Below, one piece after another: positions 8,907 through 16,534 of a DNA stretch of 64,000 nucleotides. The translations under genes and the position numbers were made by a program. Numbering within the stretch: position 1 is the first letter of the stretch; each line of letters begins with the position of its first letter. The notes under the pieces are model-generated. The model ran no database searches, was not told the origin of the DNA, and saw nothing but the letters and a program-made list of their open reading frames with translations. Source of the stretch: Nonomuraea aurantiaca (lineage in GTDB: Bacteria > Actinomycetota > Actinomycetes > Streptosporangiales > Streptosporangiaceae); assembly GCF_020215705.1 (NCBI RefSeq), contig NZ_JAIWNB010000001.1:248001-312000 (forward strand), in the 5' to 3' direction.

Positions 8907-8926
8907 CTAGAGATGCTTATCTCTAG
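8907..8926. promoter_or_regulatory. candidate MarR operator
   Basis: Eight-base arms CTAGAGAT and ATCTCTAG form a perfect inverted repeat around the 4-base centre GCTT, midway between the divergent SnoaL-like and MarR starts. A second GCTAGAGA half-site is at 8947-8954. Size and position fit a MarR dimer site controlling both genes. Confidence 0.6.
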
Positions 8927-8966
8927 TTTTCCTAGATATTTGAAAAGCTAGAGAGTTTGGTGGGCG

Positions 8967-9440
8967 ATGTCAAGACGTGCGACGTTGGTGACCGCGTTGC
9001 TCGAAGCGCTGCGCAAGACCAACGTGCTTTCGGTCTCGATGAGTCAGGCGGCCGCCGGGCGCATCGGCATCAACACCACCGATCTCCACTGCCTCAACCT
9101 GTTGAGCGAGGGGGCCCTGACGGCCAGCGAATTGGCGCGGCGGGCCGGGATCACCACCGCGTCCGTCACCGGGGTCATCGATCGGCTCGAATCGGTGGGA
9201 TACGTGCGGCGGGAGCGGGACGACGCCGATCGGCGGAAGGTCGTGGTGACGCTCGTGCTGGAGCGGGCGGCGGTGGATGTGGCGCCGGTGTTCACGCCGC
9301 TGATCAAGGCGTGGCGGGCGTCGTTGAGTGATTACAGCGATGAGCAGCTTGAGGTGATCACCGACTTCATGAACAAGACGCAGGCCGTGTTCCAGGACGA
9401 GGTCGAGCAGATGCGCTCCGGCCCCGGCCCGTCGAGCTGA
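8967..9440 (+). CDS. MarR family transcriptional regulator
   Basis: This is a 157-residue winged-helix regulator acting as a cytosolic dimer. The recognition segment is TASELARRAGITTASVTGVI followed by the wing DRLESVGYVRRERDDADRRK, the standard MarR arrangement with the conserved DRR turn. N- and C-terminal helices form the dimer interface. It is divergent from the SnoaL-like gene, and the palindrome in between suggests autoregulation plus control of that gene. It is followed by a strong hairpin terminator at 9521-9554. The inducer is unknown. Confidence 0.93.
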   Translation: MSRRATLVTALLEALRKTNVLSVSMSQAAAGRIGINTTDLHCLNLLSEGALTASELARRAGITTASVTGVIDRLESVGYVRRERDDADRRKVVVTLVLERAAVDVAPVFTPLIKAWRASLSDYSDEQLEVITDFMNKTQAVFQDEVEQMRSGPGPSS

Positions 9441-9520
9441 CCCGCCCTCGACTCCTCCGGGCACGACGAGCCTGCCCGGACGCCGATCTCGTCCCGACGC
9501 GCCGAGCCCGTCCGGACATG

Positions 9521-9554
9521 CCGAAGGGGGCCGGGAGAGCCCGGCCCCCTTCGG
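9521..9554. terminator. bidirectional hairpin terminator
   Basis: A perfect 15-bp stem, CCGAAGGGGGCCGGG with its complement, has an AGAG loop and is followed by GTTT on the plus strand. It sits between the convergent MarR and DNRLRE genes. Confidence 0.85.
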
Positions 9555-9565
9555 GTTTCAGGTGA

Positions 9566-10978
9566 TCAGCGCCAGTAGATGACCGTCAAGGTCGGGGGCT
9601 TGACGCCCTCGTCCTTGTTCTCCGACGCGGCGAAGGCGCGCCAGTTGGTGGCCTCCGTCTCGTTGGCGCCCTTCAGCTGGACGCCGTAGTTGGCGGCGCC
9701 CGAGGCCCAGGCCTTGGCCATGGTGGTCACCGGCCACGACAGGTAGCCGGCGCCCCCGGCGCAGGGTGCGGTCCAGGTGCGGCCGCGGCCCGCGCGGTTC
9801 GTCACCTCGCCCTGCGTGGTGGTGGTGGGCTTGTTGTCCCAGTTCAGGTCGGTCTCGTCCCACGAGCTGGTGATCCGCTGGGCGGTGAGGCCGGAGCCCA
9901 CGAGGAGGCCGCAGGCGTTCGTCTCCAGGTTCCACATCGCCATGTTGGCGAAGATGACCCGCTTGCCGGTCAGCTTGTGGGTGTCGAACTTGACCAGGCT
10001 GCGCATGACGTCGCCGCCCTGACCGTTCTCCCACGGCATCGTGCCCGCGATGATCATCGGGTCACCGGGGTGTGAGGCCCAGGAGGTGGCGACGTCGGTG
10101 TCCGTCACGCTCGGCAGCGTGATCACCGGGTCGACGGTCACCGGGTAGACGCGCGACGGGTCCGCCAGGAACTTGGTGTCCGGCTTGAGCACGAGGACCT
10201 TGGTGCCGTTCTGCGTCTCGACCGTGGTGTCGATCTTCGAGAGCGAGTCGCCGCGGGGCTTGCCGTGGCCCTTCGAGTCCCACATGACCGGCTGCGGCCC
10301 GGCGGCGACCACCTTGTCACCGGCCGTACTGGTCAGGAGAAGGCGGCCGTCGGCGGACTCGGACAGATCGATGCCTTCGGTCTGTACGGGAATGCGGAGC
10401 TCCAGCGGACCGGAGGGCTTCTCGCGCAGGACGACGTCGTGACGGAATCCCGTCGGCAGTACGGTGACGACGAGGTCGGCCCCCGGGCCCGCCGCGTCGG
10501 TGAAGGTGGCGACGTTCGCCTTGACGACCGGCTTGGGCAGCGCGGTCGGCCACTTGAGCGAGAACACGTGGCCGTTGTCGTCGGTCATCTTCGCCAGCGT
10601 GCCCTCGCCGCCGTTGGAGACCTCGACCTGGGCGCGTGAGGCACGCGGCTTCAGTACCGCGCCGTCGGCGACGAGTGAGGTGTCGATGGGCACCCACTGG
10701 CCGTTCTGGCGCACCTGGGACGGGCCCGAGGTGATGGTCGCGGTGAAGCTGCCGTCGGGGTTGGCGACGGTGGTGCTGGACTCGTCCGACAGGCTCGGCA
10801 CGGGTACGGGCTTGCCGTCGGCGGCGGCCTGGGCCGACGCGACGTCCTCGGCGCTCTGGCCGGTGGCGGCCAGAGCGGTGGAAGCCGGGATGGCCGTGGC
10901 GGCGGTGAGCACGGTCACGGCGCTGAGCCCGAGGGCCAGGCGGCCCATGGAACGGTTGAGAGACTTACGCAAAATCAA
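9566..10978 (-). CDS. secreted DNRLRE domain-containing protein
   Basis: This is an exported protein of about 470 residues with no catalytic assignment. A signal peptide (RLALGLSAVTVLTAATAIPAS, cleavage near ALA-AT) leads into the N-terminal region usually found at the start of large actinobacterial RHS and surface proteins (VANPDGSFTATI, RQNGQWVPIDTSL, VTVDPVITLP). The C-terminal DNRLRE beta-sandwich is seen in RSLVKFDTHKL, SSWDETDLNWDNKP and NYGVQLKG. The protein stops straight after this domain, without RHS repeats or a toxin domain. The start is uncertain: TTG 10978 or TTG 10972, both downstream of TTAGGACG, with an ATG further in at 10951. Confidence 0.82.
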   Translation of the reverse strand: MILRKSLNRSMGRLALGLSAVTVLTAATAIPASTALAATGQSAEDVASAQAAADGKPVPVPSLSDESSTTVANPDGSFTATITSGPSQVRQNGQWVPIDTSLVADGAVLKPRASRAQVEVSNGGEGTLAKMTDDNGHVFSLKWPTALPKPVVKANVATFTDAAGPGADLVVTVLPTGFRHDVVLREKPSGPLELRIPVQTEGIDLSESADGRLLLTSTAGDKVVAAGPQPVMWDSKGHGKPRGDSLSKIDTTVETQNGTKVLVLKPDTKFLADPSRVYPVTVDPVITLPSVTDTDVATSWASHPGDPMIIAGTMPWENGQGGDVMRSLVKFDTHKLTGKRVIFANMAMWNLETNACGLLVGSGLTAQRITSSWDETDLNWDNKPTTTTQGEVTNRAGRGRTWTAPCAGGAGYLSWPVTTMAKAWASGAANYGVQLKGANETEATNWRAFAASENKDEGVKPPTLTVIYWR

Positions 10979-11238
10979 CGTCCTAACAATCGATGGGTGT
11001 GGAGCAGCGCGCCAATGCGCTGACTTCAGGGCGTCGAGCGGGGGACTGGCCCCCGGCGACGATCACCGATCGTTAGGCGGTACTGGATTGATCGTTGACA
11101 TGACATCCCCGTTTCTGTCGCGGCGACAAGATCGCCGACGGGTCACAGGGATATCACGGGTAACGGCACGGCAAAGTGAGAGACCGCTCTAGTGCGATAT
11201 TTCTCACAAAACGCAGAGTTATCGGGTTAGACGGACAG

Positions 11239-11736
11239 TCATGTGAGGTCGACCGGCATCAGTTTGCCCGTGTGCACGTCGTAGATCGCGCCGCCCACCG
11301 GCAGTCCCGGCGGCAGGAAGGGCGAGGAGCGGATCCGCGTGAGGTCGTGGCGCAGGGCCGCGTCCTGGTCGGGGACGGTGTGGAACTCCAGGCTGCGGGT
11401 GTCGACGCCGTGCCCCTGGGTGAGCTCGTGCACGTCGGCGTCGGTGACCTTGGACATGCCGCAGTCGGTGTGGGGCATCACCAGGACGCGTTCGACGCCG
11501 AGCAGATAGACGGCCAGGACAAGGGTGCGCAGGACGTCATCCGTCACGCGCGCGCCCGCGTTCCGCAGGATCTTGGCGTCGCCCGCCTTCAGGCCCAGCA
11601 GGCCAAGGGGGTCGATGCGGGAGTCCATGCAGGTCACCACGCCGAGTCCGCGAGCGGCCCGGCCGGTCAGTTCGGAATTCCGGAACTTAGCGGCATATTT
11701 CGCGTTGGCGGAAATCAGGTCATCGAACTGGCTCAT
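11239..11736 (-). CDS. beta-class carbonic anhydrase
   Basis: This is a zinc enzyme interconverting CO2 and bicarbonate in the cytosol, 165 residues, typical of the short actinobacterial beta class. Zinc ligands are visible as the Cys of VVTCMDSRIDP and the His and Cys of MPHTDCGM; the Asp-Arg dyad of CMDSR is intact. GAKILRNAGARV-type sequence (DAKILRNAGARVTDDVLRTL) is the family hallmark. Start ATG 11736 gives MSQFDDLISANAKY. It lies between convergent and divergent neighbours and appears to be monocistronic. Bicarbonate could feed acyl-CoA carboxylases, but no direct link is visible here. Confidence 0.93.
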   Translation of the reverse strand: MSQFDDLISANAKYAAKFRNSELTGRAARGLGVVTCMDSRIDPLGLLGLKAGDAKILRNAGARVTDDVLRTLVLAVYLLGVERVLVMPHTDCGMSKVTDADVHELTQGHGVDTRSLEFHTVPDQDAALRHDLTRIRSSPFLPPGLPVGGAIYDVHTGKLMPVDLT

Positions 11737-11889
11737 GTGACAGATGATCCCTCACGTCCGTTTCGTAGTGCTTTCCGGGGTGGCGACACGGCGGAAGTTG
11801 CCCAAGGTCCCACGCGCGACACTCACTTTGCGTGATGATGTCGTAGCCCAACGTATGAACAGCCCCATGTGTGATCGAAGAAGGTTGTC

Positions 11890-12201
11890 GTGAGTAGGTC
11901 CGAATCGCTCGCCGCGTACCTGCGTACCCAGGCCCGGCGCCGCCTCGACCGTGTGGAGACCCGAGACGACGGGCTCAACGCGAGGTGCGCGCTTGCGCTC
12001 CTCGACGCGGCCGCCTACGCGGGCGGCCTGCCCGACGACGACCCGCTCATCGTGCTGCTCGACCAGGCAGGCTGTTTCGGGCCGCTGGGCTGTGACGACT
12101 TCGACCCCGGAGAGGCCGGCTTCCGGCTCATCCGGGGCTGGCAGGGCGAGCCCCACGAACTCCTGCTCGCCCTGCCGGCCGCCATCGCCACCTCCGCCTG
12201 A
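11890..12201 (+). CDS. hypothetical protein
   Basis: This is a 103-residue soluble protein that I do not recognise. It has a basic N-terminal helix (LAAYLRTQARRRLDRVET), then two helical stretches (ARCALALLDAAAYAGGL, DPLIVLLDQAGCF) and an acidic turn before GFRLIRGWQGEPHELLLALP. There is no signal peptide, membrane helix or metal motif. GTG 11890 is preceded by AAGG at a workable distance and third-position GC is high, supporting real coding. It is followed convergently by the redoxin gene. Confidence 0.6.
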   Translation: MSRSESLAAYLRTQARRRLDRVETRDDGLNARCALALLDAAAYAGGLPDDDPLIVLLDQAGCFGPLGCDDFDPGEAGFRLIRGWQGEPHELLLALPAAIATSA

Positions 12202-12253
12202 CGTCCCATCCACCTCCGCCTGGAGTCCCATCGCCGACGGTGCCCGGCCGTGG

Positions 12254-12826
12254 TCAGGCAGGCGCGTTGCCTGGCTTCCACTTGATGCCGCAGCCGAGTG
12301 ACGGATGCTGCTCCTCGCTCACCGGGTCGCCCGTCAGCAACGCGTCGATCGCCGCGCGCAGCGAGGAGCCCGTCACGGGTACGGAGTTGCCGGGCCGGGC
12401 ATCGTCGAACTCGCCGCGGTACGCCAGCCGGAACAACGCGTCGTACAGGAAGAAATCGGGCGTGCACGCCGCCCGATACGCCTTGGCGGTCTCCTGCGTC
12501 TCGTCGAGCAGGTAGGGGAACGGGAAGCCCGCCCGCGCCGCCTGCTCGGCCAGGTGTGTCGGGTCGTCGTCGGGGTAGTTCACGCTGTCGTTGCTGCAGA
12601 TGGCCACCATCGACAGTCTGGGCCCGTAGTCGGTGGCCAGGCTGCTGAGGCCGTGCTCGATGCGCCGCACGTAGGGGCAGTGGTTCGACAGGAACGCCAC
12701 GAGGATGGCGGGCGAATCCTTGAGATCCGCGAGCGAGACGCTGCCGCCGTGGATCGCGGTCAGGTGGAAATCGGGCGCGGGAGAGCCGAGTGGGACCATG
12801 AACGAGTTGGCAGCCATGGCATCCAT
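12254..12826 (-). CDS. thioredoxin-like (redoxin) family protein
   Basis: This is a thioredoxin-fold protein of about 190 residues of the AhpC/TSA-redoxin group commonly annotated as thioredoxin family protein. Features are LGSPAPDFHLTAIHGGSVSL, the active-site region AFLSNHCPYVRRIEHGL with one Cys in place of CxxC, and the later FPFPYLLDETQETAKAYRAACTPDFFLYD with the family cis-Pro loop (CTPDFF). A peroxide or disulfide reductase role in the cytosol is likely but the partner is unknown. ATG 12826 (MDAMAAN) or ATG 12817 could be the start; the reading frame upstream of 12826 looks non-coding. Confidence 0.87.
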   Translation of the reverse strand: MDAMAANSFMVPLGSPAPDFHLTAIHGGSVSLADLKDSPAILVAFLSNHCPYVRRIEHGLSSLATDYGPRLSMVAICSNDSVNYPDDDPTHLAEQAARAGFPFPYLLDETQETAKAYRAACTPDFFLYDALFRLAYRGEFDDARPGNSVPVTGSSLRAAIDALLTGDPVSEEQHPSLGCGIKWKPGNAPA

Positions 12827-12889
12827 TGTCGCTGTTGGCCCCGACGAAACCGTCGGTGGCCATCGGGATAACAGTCGCGGAGGTAAGTA

Positions 12890-13267
12890 ATGAACGGCAT
12901 CGCGGAGTTCCGGACCACGGTCCTTGATTGTGCCCGTCCGATGGAGCTGGCTCAGTTCTATTCGCGGTTGCTCGGCTGGCCCATCCTGGAGGGGTCCGAC
13001 GAGGAGTGGGCTGTCGTCACCAATGGAGGCTCGCCCGCGCGGGTGGCCTTCCAAGCCGTCGACGACTACCGGCCGCCGGTCTGGCCCAGCGCGGAGCGTC
13101 CCCAGCAGATGCACATCGACGTGACGGTCGGCGACATGGACAAGGCCGAGGCCCAGGTGCTGGAGATCGGCGCCACCAAGCACGAACACCAGCCGAGCGA
13201 GGACGACTCCTTCCGAGTCTTCCTCGACCCGGCCGGCCATACGTTCTGCCTCTGCAGGGACGTCTGA
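12890..13267 (+). CDS. VOC family protein (glyoxalase/bleomycin-resistance fold)
   Basis: This is a 125-residue vicinal-oxygen-chelate protein with paired beta-alpha-beta-beta-beta modules. It starts FRTTVLDCARPMELAQFYSR with GWPILEG following, then QQMHIDVTVGDMDKAEAQVL, and closes FRVFLDPAGHTFCLC, the typical second module ending of this family. Such proteins range from dioxygenases to antibiotic-binding proteins, and no specific role can be assigned. ATG 12890 is preceded by GGAGGT. It is divergent from the redoxin gene with 63 bases between starts and ends at a strong hairpin. Confidence 0.88.
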   Translation: MNGIAEFRTTVLDCARPMELAQFYSRLLGWPILEGSDEEWAVVTNGGSPARVAFQAVDDYRPPVWPSAERPQQMHIDVTVGDMDKAEAQVLEIGATKHEHQPSEDDSFRVFLDPAGHTFCLCRDV

Positions 13268-13298
13268 CAGACCGGTGGACCGGTAACAGAGGAGCGGA

Positions 13299-13330
13299 CC
13301 GGCTTCTGGCGTGCTGGCGCCAGAAGCCGG
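13299..13330. terminator. bidirectional hairpin terminator
   Basis: A perfect 13-bp stem, CCGGCTTCTGGCG with its complement, has a six-base loop between the convergent VOC and GH3 genes. No long T run follows, as is usual in high-GC actinomycetes. Confidence 0.75.
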
Positions 13331-13360
13331 CCCTTACGTCAGCAGGTCCACCGCCTCGCG

Positions 13361-16300
13361 TCAGCGGGCCGCCTGGGTCAGCAGGTCCACCGCCTTGTGC
13401 ACGTTGCCGGCCGCCAGTTCGTGGTCGGCCGACGCCTGAAGGTCGGGCCGTCCGCCGCCGGCCTGGGCGATGTCCCTGGCCACCGAGACGACGGCGTCGT
13501 CCTGCGCGTACGCGTCCGTCTTCGAACGGTCGAGCAGCGCCGCCGCCGTGCCGAGCGCCCCCAGCACGACCCGGGTGTTGCGCACGGAGCCGTCGGCGTT
13601 CCAGTTGTTGCCCAGCAGCGCCACCAGCAGCGCCGCCGAGGCCGCCCTGGAGGCTCCGTCACCGCCGGCGAGCCGGTCGTAGGCCGCCTTGAGCCGGTCG
13701 CGGGCCCGGTCGGTGCGCAGTCCCCAGCCGTACGGGTAGAGCGGGTCGTAGGTCGCGTCGCCCACGTTGATCGGCAGCTGCTCCGCCGTACGGAACCAGG
13801 TGAAGGGCAGCCGCCCCGTGTACGGCACGGCCCCGAACAGCGGGTCGGCCACGCCGGCGCCCTCGGTGCCCGGCAGCCACGACGCCACCAGCGCCTTGAC
13901 CTTGGACAGGTCGCCCATCGCCAGCGGGCGGCCGGAGACGACCAGCACGGCGCACTTCATCGCCCCGCACACCCGGTCGATCGCGGCCCGGTCGGCGGCC
14001 GACAGGTCGAGCGTGTGCCCGTTGACGCCCACGTCGCCCTGGCCCTCGGCGTACGGCTTCTCGCCCACCACCACGACACCCACGTCATGCCCGGTCAGCG
14101 GCGCGGAGGCGTCGGCCGAGTAGGTGACGGAGGCCGCCCGGCCGCGGATCGCCGACAGGATCGTGGTGCCCTGCGTGATGGGTCCGGACGAGCCCTGCCA
14201 GGTGATCGTCCAGCCGCCGCTCTGGTTGCCGATGTCGTCGGCGTTGGATCCGGCGACGTACACCTTGGCGTCGCGGCGCAGCGGCAGCAGCCGGTCCTCG
14301 TTCTTCAGCAGCACCTGCGACTTCGCGGCGGCCGTGCGGGCCACCGCTCGGTGGGCGGCCGAGCCTACGTCGCCGATGCCGGAGCGGTCGGCGTACGGGC
14401 GCTCGAACAGGCCGAGCCGGAACTTCTGCGTCAGGATCCTGGAGACCGCGTCGTCGATCCGCGCCATGGGCACCCCTCCGGCCGCGATCTCGGCCTTGAG
14501 CGTGCTGGTGAACAGCGGGTACGCGTACGGCACCATGATCATGTCGAGCCCGGCGTTGATCGAGGTACGCACGTCGCTCGGGTAGTCGCCGGGGATCTGG
14601 TCGATGGCCTGCCAGTCGCTGATCACGAAGCCCTTGAAGCCGAGCCGGCCCTTGAGCACGTCGGTGATCAGCTCCTTGTGCGCGTGCATCTTGAGCGGCC
14701 CCTGGCCGAAGTCGACGCTGGAGAACGACGGCATGACGCTGCCCACGCCGCGCTTGACCGCCTCGGCGAAGGGCGCCAGGTGGATGGCCGCCAGCTGTTC
14801 CCTGGTGAGCTGGGTGACGCCCTGGTCGATCTTGTAGTCGCCGGTCGAGGAGCCGTAGGTGGTGCCGCCGTCGCCGACGTAGTGCTTGGCCGTGGCCAGC
14901 ACGCCGTTGTCCTGCAGCCCGTCGATGATCGTGGTCATCCGCGAGACCAGCGCCGGGTCCTCGCCGAACGACTCGTAGGCGCGTCCCCACCGGTCGTCCC
15001 GCGACACGCACAAGCACGGCGCGAAGTCCCACGGAATGCCCGTGGCCTTGACCTCCTTCGCCGTGACCTTGCCCGCCTGCTCGACCAAGCCGGCGTCGCG
15101 GGTGGCGCCGAGGCCGACGTTGTGCGGGAAGATCGTCGCACCGACCACGTTGTTGTGCCCGTGGACCGCGTCGACGCCGTAGATCAGCGGAATCTGCAGC
15201 CGCGTCTGCTGGGCGCGCAGCTGGAAGCCGTCGATCATGTCGGCCCACGCCTTCGGCGTGTTGGTCGGCGGGGTGGAGCCGCCACCCGACAGCAGCGAGC
15301 CGAGCAGGTAGGTGGCGATGTCGTTCGGCGAGCCGAGCGCGCCGCGTTCGGCCTGCGTCATCTGGCCGACCTTCTCCTCGGTGCTCATCCGGCCGAGCAG
15401 GTCGGCGACCCGCTGCTTGACGGGCTTACGAGCGTCGAGGTACGGCAGGCCGTGCGCGTTGATCACGATGGCCGGAGTCTCGGCCGGGGGCTTGGTGCCC
15501 GTGCCGGACAGCTCGATCGGGATGGTCTCGGCGACCTCGGCCGCGCCGTCGGCCAGCGTCCTGACCGTGAACGCCTTGGCCGTGCCCGACGCGGTGCCCG
15601 CCGGGAAGGTCAGCGTGCCCTCGACCGGCGTGTAGTCCTGGCCGGGGGTGGCCGTGCCGGTGCCGGTGCGGTAGCCGACGGCCAGGTCGGCGGGGAGCGG
15701 GCCGCCGGTGGCGGTGGTGACCGAGACGCGTACCTCGGCCGTGCCCTTCTCGTTGACCGGGTAGACCGGCTTGTCCGTGGCCAGGCGTACCGGCCGGGGC
15801 GGGGCGGTGCCGTAGACCTGCACGTCGTCCCAGAACAGCGTGCCGGAGGCGGCCGGGAGTCGCATCGAGTAGCCCCACATGGCGACCAGGTCGAGCTGTC
15901 CGTCGGTGGGGGCGCCGCCCGGCTGGTAGTCGCCGCGGCGGGTGAAGTCGGCGAACGGCACCCGCACCTGCCGCCATCCGGCCGTGTCATCGGTGAAGGA
16001 CGACTCGAACAGCTCGGCGCTGCCCGCTCCGCCGCCACCATCCTTGATCTCGAAGAACACCTTCTGCCCGGACCCGGTGCCCCTGACCCAGAAGGAGAAC
16101 CCTTCGTAGGCGGACCAGTCCTGGGCGGTCGTCAGGTCGTGGGACCAGCCGCCCCACTGGCTCACGGTGTAGACCGCTTTGAGCACCCGGTTGGTCGCGG
16201 GGGCGCCGGGCCTGGCCGCGTCGGGCTCGACGGTCAGCGCCGGGGTGGAGGCGGTGTCGTTGCCCCAGGCGGAGACGCCCGCGGGCAGGGTCGCGGCCTC

Positions 16301-16408
16301 GAAGTCGGTGACGGTCAGCGGTTCGGCGGCGGCCTGGGCCGGGGGTGCGGTGACCAGCGCGGCCACCAGGGCCACCGCCGCCCATAGCGGGGTCCTTAAT
16401 CGGAACAT
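13361..16408 (-). CDS. secreted glycoside hydrolase family 3 beta-glycosidase, multidomain
   Basis: This is an exported 1015-residue glycosidase. A signal peptide (LWAAVALVAALVTAPPAQAA) is followed by a carbohydrate-binding module of the CBM11/CIA30-like jelly-roll type (about 35-200; WSAYEGFSFWVRGTG, LFWDDVQVYG), a Calx-beta-like domain (about 205-300; TATPGQDYTPVEGTLTFPAG), and the GH3 barrel with MSTEEKVGQMTQ, AKHYVGDGGT and the nucleophile Asp598 in VISDWQAID. The GH3 C-terminal domain follows (VLLKNEDRLLPL, WLPGTEGAG, GRLPFTWFRT). About 110 extra residues at the end form a helical FIVAR-like tail (DRARDRLKAAYDRLAG). ATG 16408 has GGGAGG upstream. A 16-base LacI-type palindrome lies just upstream, suggesting sugar induction. 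Substrate is probably an exo-beta-glucan or cellodextrin. Confidence 0.93.
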   Translation of the reverse strand: MFRLRTPLWAAVALVAALVTAPPAQAAAEPLTVTDFEAATLPAGVSAWGNDTASTPALTVEPDAARPGAPATNRVLKAVYTVSQWGGWSHDLTTAQDWSAYEGFSFWVRGTGSGQKVFFEIKDGGGGAGSAELFESSFTDDTAGWRQVRVPFADFTRRGDYQPGGAPTDGQLDLVAMWGYSMRLPAASGTLFWDDVQVYGTAPPRPVRLATDKPVYPVNEKGTAEVRVSVTTATGGPLPADLAVGYRTGTGTATPGQDYTPVEGTLTFPAGTASGTAKAFTVRTLADGAAEVAETIPIELSGTGTKPPAETPAIVINAHGLPYLDARKPVKQRVADLLGRMSTEEKVGQMTQAERGALGSPNDIATYLLGSLLSGGGSTPPTNTPKAWADMIDGFQLRAQQTRLQIPLIYGVDAVHGHNNVVGATIFPHNVGLGATRDAGLVEQAGKVTAKEVKATGIPWDFAPCLCVSRDDRWGRAYESFGEDPALVSRMTTIIDGLQDNGVLATAKHYVGDGGTTYGSSTGDYKIDQGVTQLTREQLAAIHLAPFAEAVKRGVGSVMPSFSSVDFGQGPLKMHAHKELITDVLKGRLGFKGFVISDWQAIDQIPGDYPSDVRTSINAGLDMIMVPYAYPLFTSTLKAEIAAGGVPMARIDDAVSRILTQKFRLGLFERPYADRSGIGDVGSAAHRAVARTAAAKSQVLLKNEDRLLPLRRDAKVYVAGSNADDIGNQSGGWTITWQGSSGPITQGTTILSAIRGRAASVTYSADASAPLTGHDVGVVVVGEKPYAEGQGDVGVNGHTLDLSAADRAAIDRVCGAMKCAVLVVSGRPLAMGDLSKVKALVASWLPGTEGAGVADPLFGAVPYTGRLPFTWFRTAEQLPINVGDATYDPLYPYGWGLRTDRARDRLKAAYDRLAGGDGASRAASAALLVALLGNNWNADGSVRNTRVVLGALGTAAALLDRSKTDAYAQDDAVVSVARDIAQAGGGRPDLQASADHELAAGNVHKAVDLLTQAAR

Positions 16409-16425
16409 GGATCCTCCCAAGAGAA

Positions 16426-16441
16426 GAGAGAGCGCTCTCTC
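16426..16441. promoter_or_regulatory. LacI-family operator upstream of GH3 gene
   Basis: GAGAGAGCGCTCTCTC is a perfect 16-base palindrome with the central GCGC core typical of actinomycete LacI/CebR-type operators, 18 bases upstream of the glycosidase start. No LacI gene is present in the window, so the repressor must be encoded elsewhere. Confidence 0.75.
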
Positions 16442-16534
16442 CTAGAGGGGATCGTGTCACGGGAGCGATTTATAACAAGCCCCGTCAACCTGTGTGATGC
16501 CGCCCGGCTGTCCGTGGGCCGGGCGGCCCGCACG

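Noticed and set aside
10979..11238. Cyclic di-AMP or other riboswitch upstream of the DNRLRE gene
   Set aside because: The leader is long enough, but I could not find the conserved riboswitch core words, so no call is made.
13397..16387. 996-residue open frame antisense to the GH3 gene
   Set aside because: Composition is Arg/Gly/Val/Asp-rich shadow sequence; the minus-strand GH3 motifs are unmistakable.
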